A DNA stretch of 64,000 nt from Pseudodesulfovibrio cashew (GCF_009762795.1 NZ_CP046400.1:783501-847500); one strand, 5' to 3'. Shown: positions 17,394-26,626, numbered from the stretch's first letter. The notes: generated by a model not told the origin, from the letters alone. Numbers and translations are program-made.

Positions 17394-18597
17394 CGCAGCT
17401 ACCTCCGTTGGTGAATCCGGCGGGACACGCGCCGCCCTCTTCCCCGGCCCTGCCAAGGAACCCGGCGATGAGCGAATTGAGCCGCTCGTTGGGCAGCAGG
17501 AAGGCGTCATGGCCCCACGGGGCCTCGATCTCGCAGAAGCAGACGTCCAGGCCGTTCTTTTTCATGGCCTTGACCATGTCGCGGGACTGATAGGTGGGGT
17601 AGAGCCAGTCCGAGGTGAAGGAAACCACCAGGTAGCGGCAGGAGGCGCGGGCGAACGCGGCCACCAGGGAGCCGTCCCCGTGCTGGTTCTCCAGGTTGAA
17701 ATAGTCGGCGGCCTTGGTCAGGTAGAGGAAGGAGTTGGCGTCGAAGCGGTCCACGAACTTGTTGCCCTGGTAGCGCAGATAGGACTCCACCTGAAAATCG
17801 GCCTCGAAGTCGAAGGAGAGCTGGTGACGGTCCTGCAGGCGGCGGTCGAACTTGTGGCGCATGGACTCGTCCGAGAGATAGGTGATGTGCCCGACCATAC
17901 GGGCCACGGCCAGGCCGTGCTCGGGCCGCCCGGTTTCGTGGTAGTCGCCGCCGTTCCACTTGGGGTCGGCCATGATGGCCTGGCGGGCCACTTCGTTGAA
18001 GGCGATGGCCTGGGCCGAGTGCTTGGTGGTGGTGGCCAGGGGCACTGCTGCGCGGACCCGGTCGGGGTAGCGCACGGACCACTCCAGCACCTGCATGCCG
18101 CCCACGGACCCGCCGATGACGGCCTGGAGCGTGCCGATGCCCAGATGATCGACAAGGCGGCGCTGGCAGCGGACCATGTCGCCGATGGTGACCACAGGGA
18201 ACCCGGTGCCGTAGGGCTTTCCGGTCTTCGGATCGGGCGAGACGGGCCCGGTGGAGCCCATGCACCCGCCGATGACGTTGGAGCAGATGACGAAATACTT
18301 GTCGGTGTCGATGGGCTTGCCCGGCCCGACCATGATCTCCCACCACCCGGGCTTGGGGTCGTCCTCGGAGTGCACCCCGGCCACGTGCGCGTCGCCGGTC
18401 AGGGCGTGACAGATCAAGATTGCGTTGGACCTATCCTCGTTCAGGGTGCCGCAGGTCTCGTAGGCCAAGGTCACGGGCCCCAGGGTCCGCCCGGACTCCA
18501 GGACCAGCTCGTCCCCTTCCCCACCGAAGGTGAAGGTGCGCTTTTCCACCACCCCGACGGAACGGGCGGCGTCATGGTTATCGATATATTCGCTCAT
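17383..18597 (-). CDS. metX: homoserine O-acetyltransferase
   Basis: A 404-residue alpha/beta-hydrolase catalysing acyl transfer to homoserine, the first committed step to methionine. The nucleophile elbow GGSVGGMQVLEW and the C-terminal catalytic His in APWGHDAFLL are present, as is the early LICHALTGDAHVAG oxyanion region. I chose the ATG at 18597 (MSEYIDNHDAARSVGVVEKR) because family homology starts there; an upstream frame adds 18 residues without a better RBS. It is coupled to metW. Confidence 0.93.
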   Translation of the reverse strand: MSEYIDNHDAARSVGVVEKRTFTFGGEGDELVLESGRTLGPVTLAYETCGTLNEDRSNAILICHALTGDAHVAGVHSEDDPKPGWWEIMVGPGKPIDTDKYFVICSNVIGGCMGSTGPVSPDPKTGKPYGTGFPVVTIGDMVRCQRRLVDHLGIGTLQAVIGGSVGGMQVLEWSVRYPDRVRAAVPLATTTKHSAQAIAFNEVARQAIMADPKWNGGDYHETGRPEHGLAVARMVGHITYLSDESMRHKFDRRLQDRHQLSFDFEADFQVESYLRYQGNKFVDRFDANSFLYLTKAADYFNLENQHGDGSLVAAFARASCRYLVVSFTSDWLYPTYQSRDMVKAMKKNGLDVCFCEIEAPWGHDAFLLPNERLNSLIAGFLGRAGEEGGACPAGFTNGGSCDAL

Positions 18598-18683
18598 GAT
18601 GGGCTCAAGGTAAGGCGGAGCGGAGGCGGGGTCAACATTTCCGCCCATCACAACCGCTAATGGCAGGCATAAGGGAGCCCGGC

Positions 18684-19097
18684 TCAGGATCGGACAACGC
18701 CCGCGTAGGCGTCCAGCCTCTCTTCCAGCGTGCCCGTGTGCAGTTCGAAAAGGTGGTTGTCGAAATCGTGAAAATAGAGCGAACGGCCTTCCCCCTGTAT
18801 GCGGGGACGCTCCTCCCGCGTGGCCACGCCTATCTCCCGGACCCTGTCCCGATACTCGTCGAACTGCTCGCCGGGAATCTTGAAGGCGATGTGGTTGTAG
18901 CTCGTCGTCGGAAGCGGCTCGCCCTCCATGATAGCCAGCCAGATGCCTCCGATGAGAAAGAACCGCTCGGGCGAAATGGAGTGGGTGTCCGGACCGCTCG
19001 CGTACACCTCCTCGGCGTCGAATATCCTTTTGAGAAACTCCGACATTCGCTCCAGGTCGCTTACGATCAACGTGAGGTGGCTCAGCCCTTCGACCAT
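18684..19097 (-). CDS. fosX: FosX-type fosfomycin epoxide hydrolase (glyoxalase fold)
   Basis: A 137-residue vicinal-oxygen-chelate protein. It keeps the FosX landmarks: EGLSHLTLIVSDLERM with metal His7, SYNHIAFKI (second His), and GEGRSLYFHDFDNHLFELHT with the final Glu ligand and basic/serine phosphonate contacts. Members hydrate the fosfomycin epoxide in a Mn-dependent reaction. In an environmental anaerobe the natural substrate may differ. The longer frame upstream runs through the rhodanese gene and is not real. Its start lies 5 bases after the rhodanese stop, so the two form an operon. Confidence 0.8.
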   Translation of the reverse strand: MVEGLSHLTLIVSDLERMSEFLKRIFDAEEVYASGPDTHSISPERFFLIGGIWLAIMEGEPLPTTSYNHIAFKIPGEQFDEYRDRVREIGVATREERPRIQGEGRSLYFHDFDNHLFELHTGTLEERLDAYAGVVRS

Positions 19098-19102
19098 GGC
19101 AG

Positions 19103-19504
19103 CTACCGCCCGCTCACGGTCTCGCCGCCGAAGAGTTTCCAGGCGAGCATGCCCCAGGTGAGGTTGGAGACGTTGGTGTAGCCCCCCTCCAGCATCTGCC
19201 TGACCACGGGTGGGGAGCGGTGGCCGGTCATGCAGACCACTATCACGGGGTTGGTGGGGTCCGGGGCGACCTTGGCGAGGTCGGCCAGGGAGGCTGGATA
19301 CGGCACGTTGTAGGCGCCGGGGATGTGAAAGGCCTCGTATTCGCCGGGGGTGCGCACATCTATGATGGTCGGCGCGTTCCCCTGGTTGAGCATGGTCTTG
19401 AGCGTCCACGGCGGAAGCGGGGACACGCCGAAGCCGAGCCACCAGCCCAGATCCCAGAGGACGAGCAGCCCGATAATCAGAAGGATTGTCGTCAATACAC
19501 GCAT
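19103..19504 (-). CDS. membrane-anchored rhodanese-like protein
   Basis: A 133-residue protein with an N-terminal hydrophobic anchor (about 3-28), then a single rhodanese domain facing the periplasm. It has IIDVRTPGEYEAFHIPGA, and the active-site loop keeps the Cys (VVCMTGHRS), so sulfurtransferase activity is possible. It lies between a GNAT gene, ending 3 bases upstream, and fosX. Sulfur-acceptor partners are unknown; periplasmic rhodaneses are common in sulfur-metabolising bacteria. Confidence 0.87.
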   Translation of the reverse strand: MRVLTTILLIIGLLVLWDLGWWLGFGVSPLPPWTLKTMLNQGNAPTIIDVRTPGEYEAFHIPGAYNVPYPASLADLAKVAPDPTNPVIVVCMTGHRSPPVVRQMLEGGYTNVSNLTWGMLAWKLFGGETVSGR

Positions 19505-19507
19505 GGC

Positions 19508-20347
19508 TTACCCCAGTTCGAATGAAGTGACGCCGAAAATCCTGTCTTTCTCCATGGCCGGTTCGCCCCCGGTGTACATGCGCACCGTGACGAAGATCTC
19601 TTTCAATGCATGCCGTCCGGCCAGTTCCATCGCCGCTGCGTTGGGTTCGATGACGTCGAGATAGAACGGCTCGCCGGGGATGGTGGCGATCAGCGCACTG
19701 TAGAGGCGCTCCGCGACGTCGCCGTCGTCGGCAAAAAGCGGCCCGATCTTGTACCCCGAGACGCAGGGACGGATGACACCGAATCCGGTCAGGCGGTCAC
19801 CGTCCAGGACACCGAACCCCCGCGCCCCCTCGGCCTTGAGCCAGGCGCGCAGAAAGTCTTCCCGCTCGCCCGGAAAACAACACCGATCATAGGCGGCGAT
19901 CCGTTCGAAATCCACCCCGTCCAGCGCAGTCACTCCTTCCGGCGTCTCGCCGCCGCCCACGCCCTCGTACCGGGCCGAGCGATAATACGACGTGAACCCG
20001 TCGCGACGATAGGTGGCCTCCTGCTCGGTCACCGCGTCGAGGCCGACGTTGCAGCCCTCCAGATGCGCCATGGCGTGCCGCCACAGCCGAATGCCGTAGC
20101 CCTTGCCGCGCGCCTCGGGAACCATGATGTACAGCCCGACAAAGCCGAACCCGCCGCCGTAGCGGACCGCCGAGATGACGCCCACGGGCCGGCCGTCCAG
20201 TTCGGCGATGAAAAAGCCCTCCGGGTCGGCCGCATGAAAGCATCCGGCGTCCGACAGGCCGGGGTTCCACCCTTCATCGGCGGCCAGGCCGACGGCAAAA
20301 TCAACCTCGCTGCGGGTCATGGTCCGCAGCGTCAGGGCGTCAGCCAT
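19508..20347 (-). CDS. GNAT family N-acetyltransferase, double-domain type
   Basis: A 279-residue protein. The N-terminal GNAT core has the acetyl-CoA signature LYIMVPEARGKGYGIRLW (motif A, R-G-x-G-Y-G). The C-terminal half (about 150-279) resembles the accessory acetyltransferase domain seen in two-domain members of this family (YKIGPLFADDGDVAERLYSA). The acceptor substrate is unknown. Its ATG overlaps the last 8 bases of the mscS-like gene, so it is the second gene in that operon, followed 3 bases later by the rhodanese gene. Confidence 0.85.
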   Translation of the reverse strand: MADALTLRTMTRSEVDFAVGLAADEGWNPGLSDAGCFHAADPEGFFIAELDGRPVGVISAVRYGGGFGFVGLYIMVPEARGKGYGIRLWRHAMAHLEGCNVGLDAVTEQEATYRRDGFTSYYRSARYEGVGGGETPEGVTALDGVDFERIAAYDRCCFPGEREDFLRAWLKAEGARGFGVLDGDRLTGFGVIRPCVSGYKIGPLFADDGDVAERLYSALIATIPGEPFYLDVIEPNAAAMELAGRHALKEIFVTVRMYTGGEPAMEKDRIFGVTSFELG

Positions 20348-21650
20348 CGTCGCCCCCCTTTTCGATGGTCACGGCCAGCCTGGAGTCGGGCTTGAGCAGA
20401 ATGTCACGCTGCGGGAACGGGAACTCGATGTCGTACTCGTGGAACAGCTTCCAGATCTTGAGCATGATCTCGCTCTTCACGTTGGACACCCCGCCTTCGG
20501 CGTCGCGTATCCAGATGCGCAGCTCCAGATCCACGGAGCTGTCCCCGAAGCCCGACAGGAGAACCGTCGGGGACGGGTCGCGGAGCACGCGGCTCACCCC
20601 TTCGGTGGCCCGCTCCATCAGCACCATGGCCGTGTCCACGTCCGACCAGTAGGCGATGCCCACCGGAATGCCGATGCGCACGTTGCGGTCGTTGTGGGTC
20701 CAGTTGACCACCTCGCCCGAGATGAGCAGCTCGTTGGGGATGAGGTGCTCCTTACCGCTGCGGGTCAGGACCGAGGCGTAGCGCCCGCGCATGTCGCGCA
20801 CCACGCCGAACACCCCGCCCACCTCGATGGTGTCGCCGGGCTTGATGGAGTTGTCCATGAGCAGGATGATGCCCGCCACGTAGTTGGAAAAGATGGTCTT
20901 GAGGCCGAAACCGATGCCGACGCCGAGCGCGCTGGAGAAGATGGCCAGACTGGTCAGGTCGATGCCCACGCTGGACATGGCCGCCAGCACCGCCACCGTA
21001 TAGAAGGAGGTCTTCAGCGCCTTGCCCAGCAGCACCTGCAGGGACGGCGTCAGCCCCTGGTTGCGCTGGATGCGGCCCTCGAAAAACTGCGAGACCAGGG
21101 AGGCCACCTGGATGAAGAGAAAGGCCAGGGCCAGACCGTTGATGACGCCGAGGGCGTTGAATGAGGCATCGCCCACCGTGAAGTTGAGCCCGCGCAGGAA
21201 GTCGGTGACCGGCGTCAGCAGTCCGAACACGCTCAGGGCGGCCACGGTCCAGATGGTTCCGGCCACGCCCCGGGCCACCGCCCGGTTGGGCATGACGGAG
21301 GTCAGCAGCCGGATGGCGATCCACGCCAGGGCCAGATCGCCCGCCGCGTTGAGCAACCTCCCGTTGTAACCCAGGGCCGAGAACACGCCCTCGCAGACCA
21401 GCATGACCACAAAAAACCCGGCCACGTTGCCGATGTCCACCAGAGCGCGCAGCACGGAACGCACCAGATGGTTTGCATGGCTCCTGTCCACTGCTGCGAG
21501 CAAACGCTTTTCGAATCCTCTCCAGGCCAGGACGCCCAGAAGATAAAAAGCCAGCACGCAGCCCCACTGGGCGGCGGTCTCCCAGGTCAGGACGTTGGTC
21601 TTCAACCAATCGAGCAGGAAGGCGGCAGCGGCCTCTATCCTCTGTTCCAT
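20340..21650 (-). CDS. MscS-family mechanosensitive ion channel
   Basis: A 436-residue inner-membrane protein with about five to six helices. The pore helix region is GVGIGFGLKTIFSNYVAG, followed by the beta-domain signature IKPGDTIEVGGVFGVVRDM and LIPNELLISGEVVNWTHND. The extra N-terminal helices make it longer than E. coli MscS (286 residues), as in the YbdG/YnaI-like branch. It would release solutes on hypo-osmotic shock. It heads a minus-strand operon mscS-GNAT-rhodanese-fosX with short spacings. Confidence 0.92.
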   Translation of the reverse strand: MEQRIEAAAAFLLDWLKTNVLTWETAAQWGCVLAFYLLGVLAWRGFEKRLLAAVDRSHANHLVRSVLRALVDIGNVAGFFVVMLVCEGVFSALGYNGRLLNAAGDLALAWIAIRLLTSVMPNRAVARGVAGTIWTVAALSVFGLLTPVTDFLRGLNFTVGDASFNALGVINGLALAFLFIQVASLVSQFFEGRIQRNQGLTPSLQVLLGKALKTSFYTVAVLAAMSSVGIDLTSLAIFSSALGVGIGFGLKTIFSNYVAGIILLMDNSIKPGDTIEVGGVFGVVRDMRGRYASVLTRSGKEHLIPNELLISGEVVNWTHNDRNVRIGIPVGIAYWSDVDTAMVLMERATEGVSRVLRDPSPTVLLSGFGDSSVDLELRIWIRDAEGGVSNVKSEIMLKIWKLFHEYDIEFPFPQRDILLKPDSRLAVTIEKGGDDG

Positions 21651-21677
21651 GAAACTTCCCTCATTGTTCCACCGCTA

Positions 21678-22541
21678 TCAGGCCGCAAGGGACAGATCAA
21701 GCAGCACGGCGAGAAAAAGGACCACGGCGATGACCCCGTTCATGGTGAAGAAGGCCACGTTGACCCGGCTCATGTCGTCCGCCTTGACCAGCAGATGCTC
21801 GGCCATGAGCACCACGGCCACTGGCACCGCCACCAGGAAATACGCCCAGCCCAGCGCGGCGGCCCAGCCTGCCAGCAGAAAGAGCGCGGCGGCGAAGACA
21901 TGACTCAGGGTGGAGACGAACAGGGCCGCGGGCACGCCCAGCCGCGCCGGGACCGACCATAGCCCGTGCTTGGCGTCAAAGGCCGCGTCCTGGCAGGCAT
22001 AGAGCAGGTCGAAGCCTGCCACCCAGAGGATCACGCCGCAAAAAAGCAGGGCCGCAGGCAGGGTGAAGACCGGGTCCACGCAGAGCCAGCCCGCCACCGG
22101 GGCCAGCCCCAGGACAGCGCCGAGCACGAAGTGGCACCAGCGGGTGAACCGCTTGCAATAGCTGTAGAAGGCCGAAAGCCCCAGAGCCAGGGGCGAGAGC
22201 GCCAGGCAGAGCGGGTTCATCAGCGCGCACATGACTACGAAGACCACGCCCGTGCCGAGGATGAACAGCAGGGTGAACGAGGTGGATAGCTCGCCCGTAA
22301 CCAGCGGCCTGTCCTGGGTGCGCGGGTTCTCCCGGTCGATGTCCAGGTCCGCGTACCTATTGAAGGCCATGGCAAAGGAACGCACCGCGACCATGGCCAC
22401 GGTGAGCACGAGCATGTTGTACAGGCCCGGCCACCCTCCGGCGGCCAGGAACGCGCCCATGTAGGCGAACGGCAGGGCGAACACCGAGTGTTCTATCTTG
22501 ATCATCCGGCAGATGACGCCGAGGTCTTTGACGATATTCAT
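21678..22541 (-). CDS. UbiA-family polyprenyltransferase (MqnP-like)
   Basis: A 287-residue polytopic membrane prenyltransferase from the ATG at 22541, with GGGAGG about 10 bases upstream. It keeps the two Asp-rich motifs: NRYADLDIDRENPRTQDRP and DLLYACQDAAFDAKHGLWSV. The second, with YACQD and FD, is typical of the branch linked to the futalosine menaquinone route. It would attach a polyprenyl tail to an aromatic ring. The 28-base gap to mscS downstream suggests possible co-transcription. Confidence 0.88.
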   Translation of the reverse strand: MNIVKDLGVICRMIKIEHSVFALPFAYMGAFLAAGGWPGLYNMLVLTVAMVAVRSFAMAFNRYADLDIDRENPRTQDRPLVTGELSTSFTLLFILGTGVVFVVMCALMNPLCLALSPLALGLSAFYSYCKRFTRWCHFVLGAVLGLAPVAGWLCVDPVFTLPAALLFCGVILWVAGFDLLYACQDAAFDAKHGLWSVPARLGVPAALFVSTLSHVFAAALFLLAGWAAALGWAYFLVAVPVAVVLMAEHLLVKADDMSRVNVAFFTMNGVIAVVLFLAVLLDLSLAA

Positions 22542-22571
22542 GGAAGCCTCCCGGACCCCATCCACTCTCCT

Positions 22572-22602
22572 TTCCAAAATTTTTTGGCGCGCTTCGCGGG
22601 GG
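22572..22602 (-). repeat. possible degenerate module B fragment
   Basis: CCAAAATTTTTTGGCGCGCT followed by TCGCGGGG resembles the block CTAAACTTTTTGTGTTCGCTTC in the module B copy at 49411. Only about 25 bases can be compared, so homology is weak. The remaining bases up to 22763 hold nothing I can name. Confidence 0.3.
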
Positions 22603-22763
22603 CGGAGAGGAGCGGGAGTCCGCGTCTCTGGTCGGCCTGGTCGGGGTGGCCGAGGTTATTGATTCAGTAAAAAACGACTCCAGCCGCGACGAACGTTCGC
22701 ACGCCGCGGGTATGGCGCAGGCCGGGCCGCAGGGGGAACCCGGGCCAGCCGAGCCTTTTCTCC

Positions 22764-23204
22764 TCAGTAGCGGCTGACCAGCACGGCCCCGGCGAGGACC
22801 AGGCAGATACCCGCCAGGCGCTGCCAGGTGATGACGCGCACGTCAAAGGCGATCAGGCCGAAGTGATCCAGGATCAGGGCGGCCAGGAACTGCCCGGCCA
22901 GCAGCCAGACCATGCTCGAAGTCGCGCCGAGCTTGGCGGCCAGGATGATGATCACCGAGACGAAAAACGCCCCGCACAATCCGCCCAGCCAGGACCACCA
23001 CGGCGCGCCCGCGGCCATGGCCAGGGTCGGCACCGGGCGCAGGGCAAAACAATAGACGGCCAGGGCAATGGTGCCCACGGCAAAGGAGACCAGTGCCGCG
23101 ACGATCGGGTCGCCCAAAGCCTCCCTCAGACGCAGGTTGATGCCCGCCTGTACCGGCATGGTCGCGCCGGCCACCAGGGCGAGGAGAACGAAAATCCATT
23201 TCAT
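22764..23204 (-). CDS. YdcZ/DUF606 family DMT-type membrane protein
   Basis: A 146-residue protein with five hydrophobic helices. The family features AGATMPVQAGINLRLREALG, PWWSWLGGLCGAFFV and a final LAGICLVLAGAVLVSRY helix point to the small DMT-like YdcZ group. It starts at ATG 23204 (MKWIFVLL); a longer frame upstream is an artefact overlapping the dksA-like promoter. Such proteins may dimerise as transporters; the substrate is unknown. Confidence 0.82.
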   Translation of the reverse strand: MKWIFVLLALVAGATMPVQAGINLRLREALGDPIVAALVSFAVGTIALAVYCFALRPVPTLAMAAGAPWWSWLGGLCGAFFVSVIIILAAKLGATSSMVWLLAGQFLAALILDHFGLIAFDVRVITWQRLAGICLVLAGAVLVSRY

Positions 23205-23377
23205 GTCCGGCAGGATAGCCCCGTTTTCCGGCTTCGTCCACGGCAAATCCCGGGCCACGCGGCATTGCGGAATTGTCTGATGTTCGTAACCGGAGCGACA
23301 TTCATGGAAAAATGTTTGGCGATAGGACCATATCTGTCGAAGAAACATGCTTCCAGATAAACTCGAGAGGACACATC

Positions 23378-23719
23378 ATGACCGATACCCAACGTCGAGA
23401 GATCAAGCACCATCTCATGCAGGGCCTGGATTCCCTGTCCACCCTGGGAACAGGCCACAGCCTGATCGTGGAGAACTGCCCGGACGAGACCGACTTCGCA
23501 TCCCAACTGGCCGAACAGGGCGTCAAAGTGGCCATGGAGCGCCGCCGCATGGCACGCCTGCTTGAGTTGGAAACCGCGCTCAAGCGGCTCTCCGAAACCG
23601 ACTACGGCATCTGCGACGAGTGCGGCGACGAGATAGGCGTGGCCAGACTCAAGGCCAACCCGTCCGCCCGGCTGTGCGTGGTCTGCCAGTCCGCCCTGGA
23701 AGACGGCGCGACCCACTAA
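23378..23719 (+). CDS. DksA/TraR-type C4 zinc-finger protein
   Basis: A 113-residue protein with a helical N-terminal half and the C4 zinc finger YGICDECGDEIGVARLKANP followed by CVVCQ. The length is shorter than E. coli DksA (151) and closer to YbiI/TraR-like members. These bind RNA polymerase through the secondary channel or have unknown roles. The ATG at 23378 is preceded by GAGAGGA. It lies 38 bases before the PHP-glycosyltransferase gene. Confidence 0.87.
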   Translation: MTDTQRREIKHHLMQGLDSLSTLGTGHSLIVENCPDETDFASQLAEQGVKVAMERRRMARLLELETALKRLSETDYGICDECGDEIGVARLKANPSARLCVVCQSALEDGATH

Positions 23720-23757
23720 ACGCAGCCGCCCGCACGGGCGCTCGGGGAAGATGAACA

Positions 23758-26196
23758 ATGGCTGAATCACGGTTCAAGGTGGACATGCACGTCCACTCCC
23801 GGTTTTCCACCCGGCCGTCCCAGTGGATACTGCAGAAGATCGGCTGCCCCGAGAGCTTCACCGAGCCCTCGGCACTCTATGCCGTTGCCAAATCGCGCGG
23901 CATGGACCTGGTGACCATCACCGACCACAACACGGTCCGGGGAGCCCTGGAGATCGCCCACCTGCCGGGCACCTTCATCAGCGAGGAGATCACCACCTAT
24001 TTCCCGGAGGACCGCTGCAAGCTCCACGTCCTGGCCTACGACATCACCGAGGCCCAGCATGAGGACATCCAGCGCCACAGGGAAAACGTCTTCGACCTGG
24101 TGCCATACCTGCGCGAACAGGGCATCGTCCACGTCCTGGCCCACCCCCTGTTCGCGGTCAACGACCGGCTGACCCCGGCCCACTTCGAGCAGGCCCTGCT
24201 GCTTTTCGACGTGTTCGAGGAGAACGGCACCCGCGACGCCCGCCAGAACCAGGTGCTCCGGGACATCCTGACCCGGCTCACGCCACTGGACATGGAACGC
24301 CTGGCCAACACCTACGGACTGGAGCCCCACGGCGAACGCCCCTGGGAAAAGGGCATCATGGGCGGCTCTGACGACCACAGCTCCCTGAACATCGCCCGCA
24401 TGCACACCGTCTTTCCCGGCGCGCCCACCGTGAACAACGTGCTCGAATCCATCCGGCGGCACACCACCCGGCCCGGCGGCACCGCGGCCACGCCCCGCAC
24501 CATGGCCCACAACCTCTACGGCATCGCCTACCAGTTCTACCGCTCGCGCATGGGCGACATCGGGCATGCCGCCAGCGAACACATCTGCCTGCGCTTCGCC
24601 AAGGGCGCGCTGGAACCCGGCGGGAGCAAGGACGAGAACCGCACCCTGATGGACCGCTTCCTCAGCCTGCTTGGGCGCGGCAAGTCCACCCTGCACCGCC
24701 AGTACGGTCCCTCCGACTCGGTTCAGCATATGCTCCTCAAGGAAGCAGGCAACATCATCGTCAAGGACCCGGAACTGATGAAGATCGCCCGGGGCCAGGA
24801 GACCGACGTGCTCAAGCTGGAGCGCGAGTGGTCCCGCTTCGTGGCCATGGCCGCCAACAGCGTGCTCTCCCAGTTCGCGGACCGGACCCTCAACTCCCTA
24901 CTCGGGGCCAACCTGTTCGACGTCTTTCACTCCATCGGCTCGGCCGGGTCGCTCTACGCCCTGCTGGTCCCCTATTTCGTGGGCTACGACCTCTTCTCCA
25001 GCGAGCGCAAGTTCTCCCAGACCTGCCTCTCCCGTTTCCGCAGGAAGCGGGAAAACCGGGAGGCGCGCGGGCTCAAGATCGCCCACTTCACCGACACCTT
25101 CGACGAGATCAACGGCGTGGCCCGGACCATCCGCCAGCAGTTAAAGATGGTCGCCCGTCACGGCAAGGACATGACCGTCATCACCTGCGGGGCCAAGGCC
25201 GACGTGCCCGGCTCGGTGAGCTTCGCCCCGGTGGGGCGGTTCACCATCCCGGAGTACCCGGAAATAGCCCTGGCCTACCCCCCGTTCCTGGAGATGCTCA
25301 CCCACTGCTTTGAGCAGGAGTACGACTGCATTCTGGCCGCCACGCCCGGGCCCGTCGGCCTGGCCGCCCTGGCCATCTCACGGATTCTCAAGCTCCCCTT
25401 CCACGGCACCTACCACACGGCCTTCCCCGAGTACGTGGGCGCGTTCACCGAGGACGCGACCCTGGAGGACGGCTGCTGGCGCTACATGAGCTGGTTCTAC
25501 GACCAGATGCAGGTCATCTACGCGCCCAGCGAGTCCACCAAATTCGAGCTGGCGGACAAGGGCATCGACCCGGAAAAGATCGTCACCTATCCGCGCGGGG
25601 TGGACACCGTCCGCTTCCACCCGGACAAGCGCAACGGCTTCTATCACAAATACTCCATCCAATCGCGCACCAAGCTCCTCTACGTGGGCCGCGTGTCGGT
25701 GGAGAAGGGGCTGGACGTGCTCACCGAGGCCTTCGTCAAGGCCGCGAAGATGCGCGACGCCCTCCAACTCGTGGTGGTGGGCGACGGGCCGTACCTCAAG
25801 GAAATGCAGCGCCGCCTCAAAGGGCTGCCAGCCACCTTCACCGGCGTGCTCAAGGGCGAATCCCTGGCCCAGGCCTATGCCAGCGCCGACCTCTTCGTCT
25901 TTCCCTCGGCCACGGACACCTTCGGCAACGTGGTTCTGGAGGCCCAGGCCTCGGGCCTGCCGGTCATCGTCACGGACAAGGGCGGTCCCTGCGAGAACGT
26001 GCTGCCCAACGAGACCGGCCTGATCTTCCCCGCCGGAGACGCCGACGCTCTGGTCCGGGCCATGGTCCACCTGCTCGATACGCCCGAGCGCATCGAGTAC
26101 ATGGGCAAGCGCGCCAGGAAGCACGTGGAGAACCGGACCTTCGACGCCACCTTTCTGAGAACCTGGGAAATCTTCGGCAGCCACGTGGCCGCATAG
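23758..26196 (+). CDS. fused PHP-domain phosphoesterase and GT4 glycosyltransferase
   Basis: An 812-residue two-part enzyme. Residues about 1-250 form a PHP metal-dependent phosphoesterase: DMHVHSRFS (HxH), TITDHNT, EEITTYFPED, LAHPL and GGSDDHS supply the metal ligands. Residues about 440-812 form a GT4 glycosyltransferase of the GT-B fold with HFTDTFDEINGVARTIRQQL, LYVGRVSVEKGLDVL and the C-terminal E-x7-E loop FGNVVLEAQASGLPVIV. A middle helical linker joins them. It would transfer a nucleotide-sugar residue to a lipid or glycan, with the PHP part acting on a phosphate ester; the actual substrates are unknown. Confidence 0.88.
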   Translation: MAESRFKVDMHVHSRFSTRPSQWILQKIGCPESFTEPSALYAVAKSRGMDLVTITDHNTVRGALEIAHLPGTFISEEITTYFPEDRCKLHVLAYDITEAQHEDIQRHRENVFDLVPYLREQGIVHVLAHPLFAVNDRLTPAHFEQALLLFDVFEENGTRDARQNQVLRDILTRLTPLDMERLANTYGLEPHGERPWEKGIMGGSDDHSSLNIARMHTVFPGAPTVNNVLESIRRHTTRPGGTAATPRTMAHNLYGIAYQFYRSRMGDIGHAASEHICLRFAKGALEPGGSKDENRTLMDRFLSLLGRGKSTLHRQYGPSDSVQHMLLKEAGNIIVKDPELMKIARGQETDVLKLEREWSRFVAMAANSVLSQFADRTLNSLLGANLFDVFHSIGSAGSLYALLVPYFVGYDLFSSERKFSQTCLSRFRRKRENREARGLKIAHFTDTFDEINGVARTIRQQLKMVARHGKDMTVITCGAKADVPGSVSFAPVGRFTIPEYPEIALAYPPFLEMLTHCFEQEYDCILAATPGPVGLAALAISRILKLPFHGTYHTAFPEYVGAFTEDATLEDGCWRYMSWFYDQMQVIYAPSESTKFELADKGIDPEKIVTYPRGVDTVRFHPDKRNGFYHKYSIQSRTKLLYVGRVSVEKGLDVLTEAFVKAAKMRDALQLVVVGDGPYLKEMQRRLKGLPATFTGVLKGESLAQAYASADLFVFPSATDTFGNVVLEAQASGLPVIVTDKGGPCENVLPNETGLIFPAGDADALVRAMVHLLDTPERIEYMGKRARKHVENRTFDATFLRTWEIFGSHVAA

Positions 26197-26240
26197 GCTC
26201 GCGGCCTGCTGCCGGGACCATCCTCCTCTCCCGGTCCCAT

Positions 26241-26281
26241 CCGAAGGACGGGTACGGCCATGCCCGTCCTTCGGCATTTTT
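26241..26281 (+). terminator. terminator after the PHP-glycosyltransferase
   Basis: A perfect 12-base stem CCGAAGGACGGG / CCCGTCCTTCGG with a 10-base loop, followed by CATTTTT. It lies 45 bases after the stop codon. Confidence 0.88.
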
Positions 26282-26463
26282 CCCCCACGCCGGGGGCTCT
26301 CCCTGCCAGGGAGAGTCCTTGGCACCGGCTTTTCGCCCCGCCTGAAATGCATTACACATATTTGTCATTGCCATTTTCTGAATTGGCAACATTTCTGTCT
26401 AATCTACAGCCTGCCGACGCCCCACACCTCCGGAACATACCGACATAAGGCCAACAAACCCGC

Positions 26464-26479
26464 TGGCACCCTTATTGCT
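26464..26479 (+). promoter_or_regulatory. sigma-54 (RpoN) promoter for amtB-glnB
   Basis: TGGCACCCTTATTGCT matches the -24/-12 consensus TGGCAC-N5-TTGCW at every fixed position. It lies about 150 bases before the amtB start. Nitrogen-dependent RpoN/NtrC control of amtB-glnB operons is well known. The AT-rich upstream stretch 26340-26460 could hold activator sites, but I cannot name a clear NtrC palindrome. Confidence 0.85.
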
Positions 26480-26626
26480 TTGTAACAAGCTCACATTGGG
26501 TATTTTTATGCCAAAATTGTAAAGTCTTGTTCCGAGCCGGAACTGGGAACGGGCTTATTGGAAAGGCCGCGCCGGGCGGTCTCCTTTGGTGTAATCTTTT
26601 TACTTTCGTTTCCTTGGAGGGTTGGA

